Below are positions 61,383-64,000 of a stretch of DNA of 64,000 nt, in pieces (within the stretch, counting starts at the first letter, position 1; each line of letters begins with the position of its first letter). The notes beneath the pieces were generated by a model, which searched no databases, had not been told where the DNA came from, and saw nothing but the letters and a program-made list of their open reading frames with translations. The position numbers and the translations under genes are program-made. Source of the DNA: an uncultured bacterium (lineage in GTDB: Bacteria > Actinomycetota > Coriobacteriia > Coriobacteriales > Coriobacteriaceae). The stretch covers positions 1-64,000 of the forward strand of contig CAJMSV010000001.1 of the NCBI GenBank assembly GCA_905216175.1, in the 5' to 3' direction.

Positions 61383-63101
61383 CGTGCGGTACTGACCGAT
61401 TGCGCGGTACTTTTCGTAGCGGAGGTTTGTGAGGGTCGCGTCGTCGAGCTGCCCAAGCGTATCGAAGGCATCAAATGCCGAGGACATGACGGCACCGGCG
61501 ATCTCCTCATGCGACAGGCCCCTATCGTCAACAATGCCGTCGATGATGCCGAGCGCCAACAGATCGGGGGCCGTGAGCTTAAGCGCCTCGGCGGCCTCAT
61601 TCGCGCGCTCGGTATCCTTCCACAGGATCGACGCACAGGCCTCGGGGCTCACGACCGAATAGGCCGAGCTCGAGAGCATCAGGATGCGGTCGGCCACGGA
61701 CAGCGCCAGCGCGCCACCAGAGCCGCCCTCGCCTGTCACCACCGAGACAATCGGCGTCTTGAGGCCGCTCATCTCCATGAGATTCTGGGCAATCGCCTCG
61801 CCCTGGCCGCGCTCCTCGGCACCGATGCCGCAAAACGCGCCCGAAGTATCAACCAGGCACAGAACCGGTCGACCAAACTTTTCGGCCTGGCGCATAAGGC
61901 GACGCGCTTTGCGGTAGCCCTCGGGATGTGCCATACCAAAGTTGCGACGCATGCGCTCTTTGGTCGTGGTACCGCGCTCGACGGCGATAACCGTCACGGG
62001 TCGCCCGTCTTTCCAGCCAATGCCAGCCACCACGGCGGCGTCGTCGCCAAAGTAACGGTCGCCATGCAGCTCCACAAATCCATCCAGGCCCAGCGAGATC
62101 ATCTCGCCCGCCGTGGCGCGATCTGCCGAGCGGGTCTGCTTGACAATCTCGAGCGCGGTTTTTGGTGCGGTCGAGCGCTTGAACAAGTGTCCCAGCTTTT
62201 TGCCGCGACGACCCGTATGCACGATCTCATGCGGTGCCCCCAGGCCGGGCGCGTGCCCTTCGTGCAGTGCTAGCAGCTCGCCTACCGTGAGCGCAATCTC
62301 GCCACGCGGAACAACGGCATCGCAAAAGCCGTGCTCCAGCAAAAACTCGGAGCGCTGGAATCCCTTGGGCAGGCGCTTGTGCATGTTCTGCTCGATCACG
62401 CGCGGGCCGGCAAATGCCGTCAGGGCATCGGGCTCGGCCAGGATAATATCGCCCTCCATGGCAAAGCTCGCGGTTACGCCTCCGGTCGTGGGATCAGTGA
62501 GCACCGTGATATACAGGCCGCCCACCTCGCTATGACGCCTAACCGTCGCAGAAATCTTGGCCATCTGCATAAGCGATGTCACGCCCTCTTGCATGCGTGC
62601 ACCGCCCGAAACGGTAAAGCCGACAACTGGCAATCCAAGCTCGGTCGCTCGCTCAAATGTGCGACAGATCTTCTCGCCCACCACGGAACCCATCGAGCCC
62701 ATCATAAAGTTGGCGTCCATAAAGAAGAGCGCCGCATCGCAACCGCAGATTTTGCCCCTGCCGCACACAACGGCATCGCGCTCGCCCGAACGCTCGCTCA
62801 CGCTCTTGAGTTTGTCGGCATAGCCGGGAAACGAGAGGAAGTCCTCCGACGCCAGATTGGCATCCCATTCCTCAAACGTGCCCTCGTCGACCGTCATGCG
62901 CATGCGCGCGCGACCGCTCACGCGAAAGTGTTTGCCGCAACGAGGACAGACCTCGAGGTTGTCGTGCAGGCGTGCCTCATCGATCACACGGCGGCACTCC
63001 GGGCACTTGATAAACACGTGGCGTGCGGGAAACTCGGCGCACGACTCGGTTATCGGCCCCTCAAGGATATTGACCGCCTTCGCTTTTCTATTCATCAGCA
63101 T
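61377..63101 (-). CDS. accDA: Fused acetyl-CoA carboxylase carboxyltransferase (beta-alpha)
   Basis: 574 residues. N-terminal AccD-like half with zinc ribbon KCPECRRVIDEARLHDN...CPRCGKHF and FTVSGGARMQEGVTSLMQMA; C-terminal AccA-like half with ISLGLDGFVELHGDRYFGDD, GMAHPEGYRKARRLMRQAEK, and IVSVVTGEGGSGGALALSVA. Transfers CO2 from carboxybiotin to acetyl-CoA, giving malonyl-CoA. The fusion of both subunits in one chain is seen in several anaerobes. The start overlaps the accC stop by 14 bases, so the genes are coupled. Confidence 0.93.
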   Translation of the reverse strand: MLMNRKAKAVNILEGPITESCAEFPARHVFIKCPECRRVIDEARLHDNLEVCPRCGKHFRVSGRARMRMTVDEGTFEEWDANLASEDFLSFPGYADKLKSVSERSGERDAVVCGRGKICGCDAALFFMDANFMMGSMGSVVGEKICRTFERATELGLPVVGFTVSGGARMQEGVTSLMQMAKISATVRRHSEVGGLYITVLTDPTTGGVTASFAMEGDIILAEPDALTAFAGPRVIEQNMHKRLPKGFQRSEFLLEHGFCDAVVPRGEIALTVGELLALHEGHAPGLGAPHEIVHTGRRGKKLGHLFKRSTAPKTALEIVKQTRSADRATAGEMISLGLDGFVELHGDRYFGDDAAVVAGIGWKDGRPVTVIAVERGTTTKERMRRNFGMAHPEGYRKARRLMRQAEKFGRPVLCLVDTSGAFCGIGAEERGQGEAIAQNLMEMSGLKTPIVSVVTGEGGSGGALALSVADRILMLSSSAYSVVSPEACASILWKDTERANEAAEALKLTAPDLLALGIIDGIVDDRGLSHEEIAGAVMSSAFDAFDTLGQLDDATLTNLRYEKYRAIGQYRTM

Positions 63102-64000
63102 AGAGATGCCCCATCAGATCGGTGTGGTACATGCCCGACAAGAACTCGTCGTTTGCCAGCACGTCGAGCTGAAGCTCGCTGTTTTCGCTCACGCCCTCAA
63201 TCACGAGCTCGCCCAGGGCCGAGCGCATCTTACGAATAGCGCCGTCACGCGTGGGCGCACACACGATGAGCTTGCCGAGCATAGAGTCGTAGTACGGCGG
63301 AACTTTCGCACCGGTAAACATGGCGGAATCCCAGCGTACGCGCGGACCGCCCGGCACACGCAACGCGGTGACCGTTCCGCAGGACGGCAGAAAGTCCGGC
63401 GTTTCGGCATTGATGCGGCACTCCATGGCGTGGTTGCGGACCGGCATGTCCTCCTGCTCAAAGGGCAGAGGCTGGCCGGCTGCCACGCGCAGCTGCCACT
63501 TGACCAAGTCGGTATCGGTCACAAACTCTGTAACCGGATGCTCCACCTGCAAGCGCGTGTTCATTTCCATAAAGTAGAAATTGCCGTCGTCCGAATACAG
63601 AAACTCGATGGTACCGGCTCCTTCGTAGCCGACGGCACGAGCCAGGTCACGCGCTGCCTTGTGCATGCGAGCACGAATGTGGTTGTGTCCGTCGAGGCAC
63701 GGCGCGGGACTCTCTTCGATCAGCTTTTGGTTGCGACGCTGCACCGAGCACTCGCGCTCGCCGAGCGAAAATACATGGCCCTGCTTATCGGCCATAATCT
63801 GCACCTCAACGTGGTGCGCCGGCGCGACGAACTTCTCCATGTAGCACTCGCCGTCGCCAAAAACGGCCTCGCCCTCGGCACGCGCCTCGATGAACGCCTT
63901 TGCCGCATCTTCCACGCGCTCGACCTTGCGAATGCCGCGACCGCCACCGCCCGCGCGCGCCTTAATGAGCACGGGACAGCCAATGCGCTCGGCCTCGGCC
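63088..64000 (-). CDS. accC: Acetyl-CoA carboxylase biotin carboxylase, partial
   Basis: C-terminal 304 residues; the N-terminus lies beyond the window. ATP-grasp features: LIKARAGGGGRGIRKVE (Gly-rich loop), SLGERECSVQRRNQKLIEES, FYFMEMNTRLQVEHPVTEFV and the C-terminal PYYDSMLGKLIVCAPTRDGA. Biotin carboxylase subunit of the fatty-acid synthesis complex, coupled to accDA. The biotin carrier gene is not visible in this window. Confidence 0.95.
   Translation of the reverse strand, partial: AEAERIGCPVLIKARAGGGGRGIRKVERVEDAAKAFIEARAEGEAVFGDGECYMEKFVAPAHHVEVQIMADKQGHVFSLGERECSVQRRNQKLIEESPAPCLDGHNHIRARMHKAARDLARAVGYEGAGTIEFLYSDDGNFYFMEMNTRLQVEHPVTEFVTDTDLVKWQLRVAAGQPLPFEQEDMPVRNHAMECRINAETPDFLPSCGTVTALRVPGGPRVRWDSAMFTGAKVPPYYDSMLGKLIVCAPTRDGAIRKMRSALGELVIEGVSENSELQLDVLANDEFLSGMYHTDLMGHLYADE

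Overview
This 64-kb window comes from a high-GC Gram-positive bacterium, most likely a gut Coriobacteriia member of the Collinsella type. That is inference from the fused accDA gene, a C-terminal LAATG sorting motif, zinc-type S14, adenylate kinase and L36, and an anaerobic selenium-linked purine cluster. No rRNA or tRNA gene was recognised, and no integrase, transposase or CRISPR array.

Layout. 1-2,975: tail of a low-complexity surface-type protein, argR, a glycosyltransferase-like gene and truA. 3,032-12,756 (minus): the distal half of the S10-spc-alpha ribosomal cluster (rplE-rpsZ-rpsH-rplF-rplR-rpsE-rpmD-rplO-secY-adk-map-infA-rpmJ-rpsM-rpsK-rpsD-rpoA-rplQ). 52,007-57,795 (minus): the proximal half (rplC-rplD-rplW-rplB-rpsS-rplV-rpsC-rplP-rpmC-rpsQ-rplN-rplX). 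The two halves have the same orientation and the expected gene order. They are separated between rplX (L24) and rplE (L5) by about 39 kb of unrelated DNA. rplX has its own terminator, and a candidate promoter precedes rplE.

The 39-kb segment carries a selenium-dependent purine/urate degradation system in two blocks. Block A (13.0-23.0 kb) holds xdhC-like, yqeB-like, yqeC-like, hydantoinase, mocA-like, ygeW, ygeY, ygeX and a YheO-like regulator. Block B (35.0-45.95 kb) holds a molybdenum hydroxylase, an RnfB-like polyferredoxin, ygfK, ssnA, an NCS2 purine permease, a second YheO-like regulator and ridA. Together they suggest purine import, Mo/Se hydroxylase chemistry, ring opening by SsnA and hydantoinase, processing by YgeW and YgeY, and 2,3-diaminopropionate cleavage by YgeX, with RidA clearing reactive enamines. 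Between the blocks (23-35 kb) is cargo: a sortase-anchored protein, orphan genes, a duplicated small membrane peptide, a SIMPL protein, an ATPase, an AbiEi/DUF559-like gene and decayed genes. At 46-51.7 kb are a U32 peptidase, an RluA-type pseudouridine synthase, a DeoR regulator and an oxidoreductase.

58-64 kb (minus): a histidine phosphatase, a CDF cation exporter, a PTS EIIC, fused accDA and partial accC.

Two features recur. Long palindromes lie at gene ends; several share a GGGAC core with locus-specific arms. Tandem repeat arrays are also frequent. Four genes are broken: in-frame stops in the hydantoinase (TAG), the molybdenum hydroxylase (TAG) and the essential rpsC (TAA), and a frameshift in an exonuclease. 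The rpsC stop suggests that at least some of these may be consensus errors.
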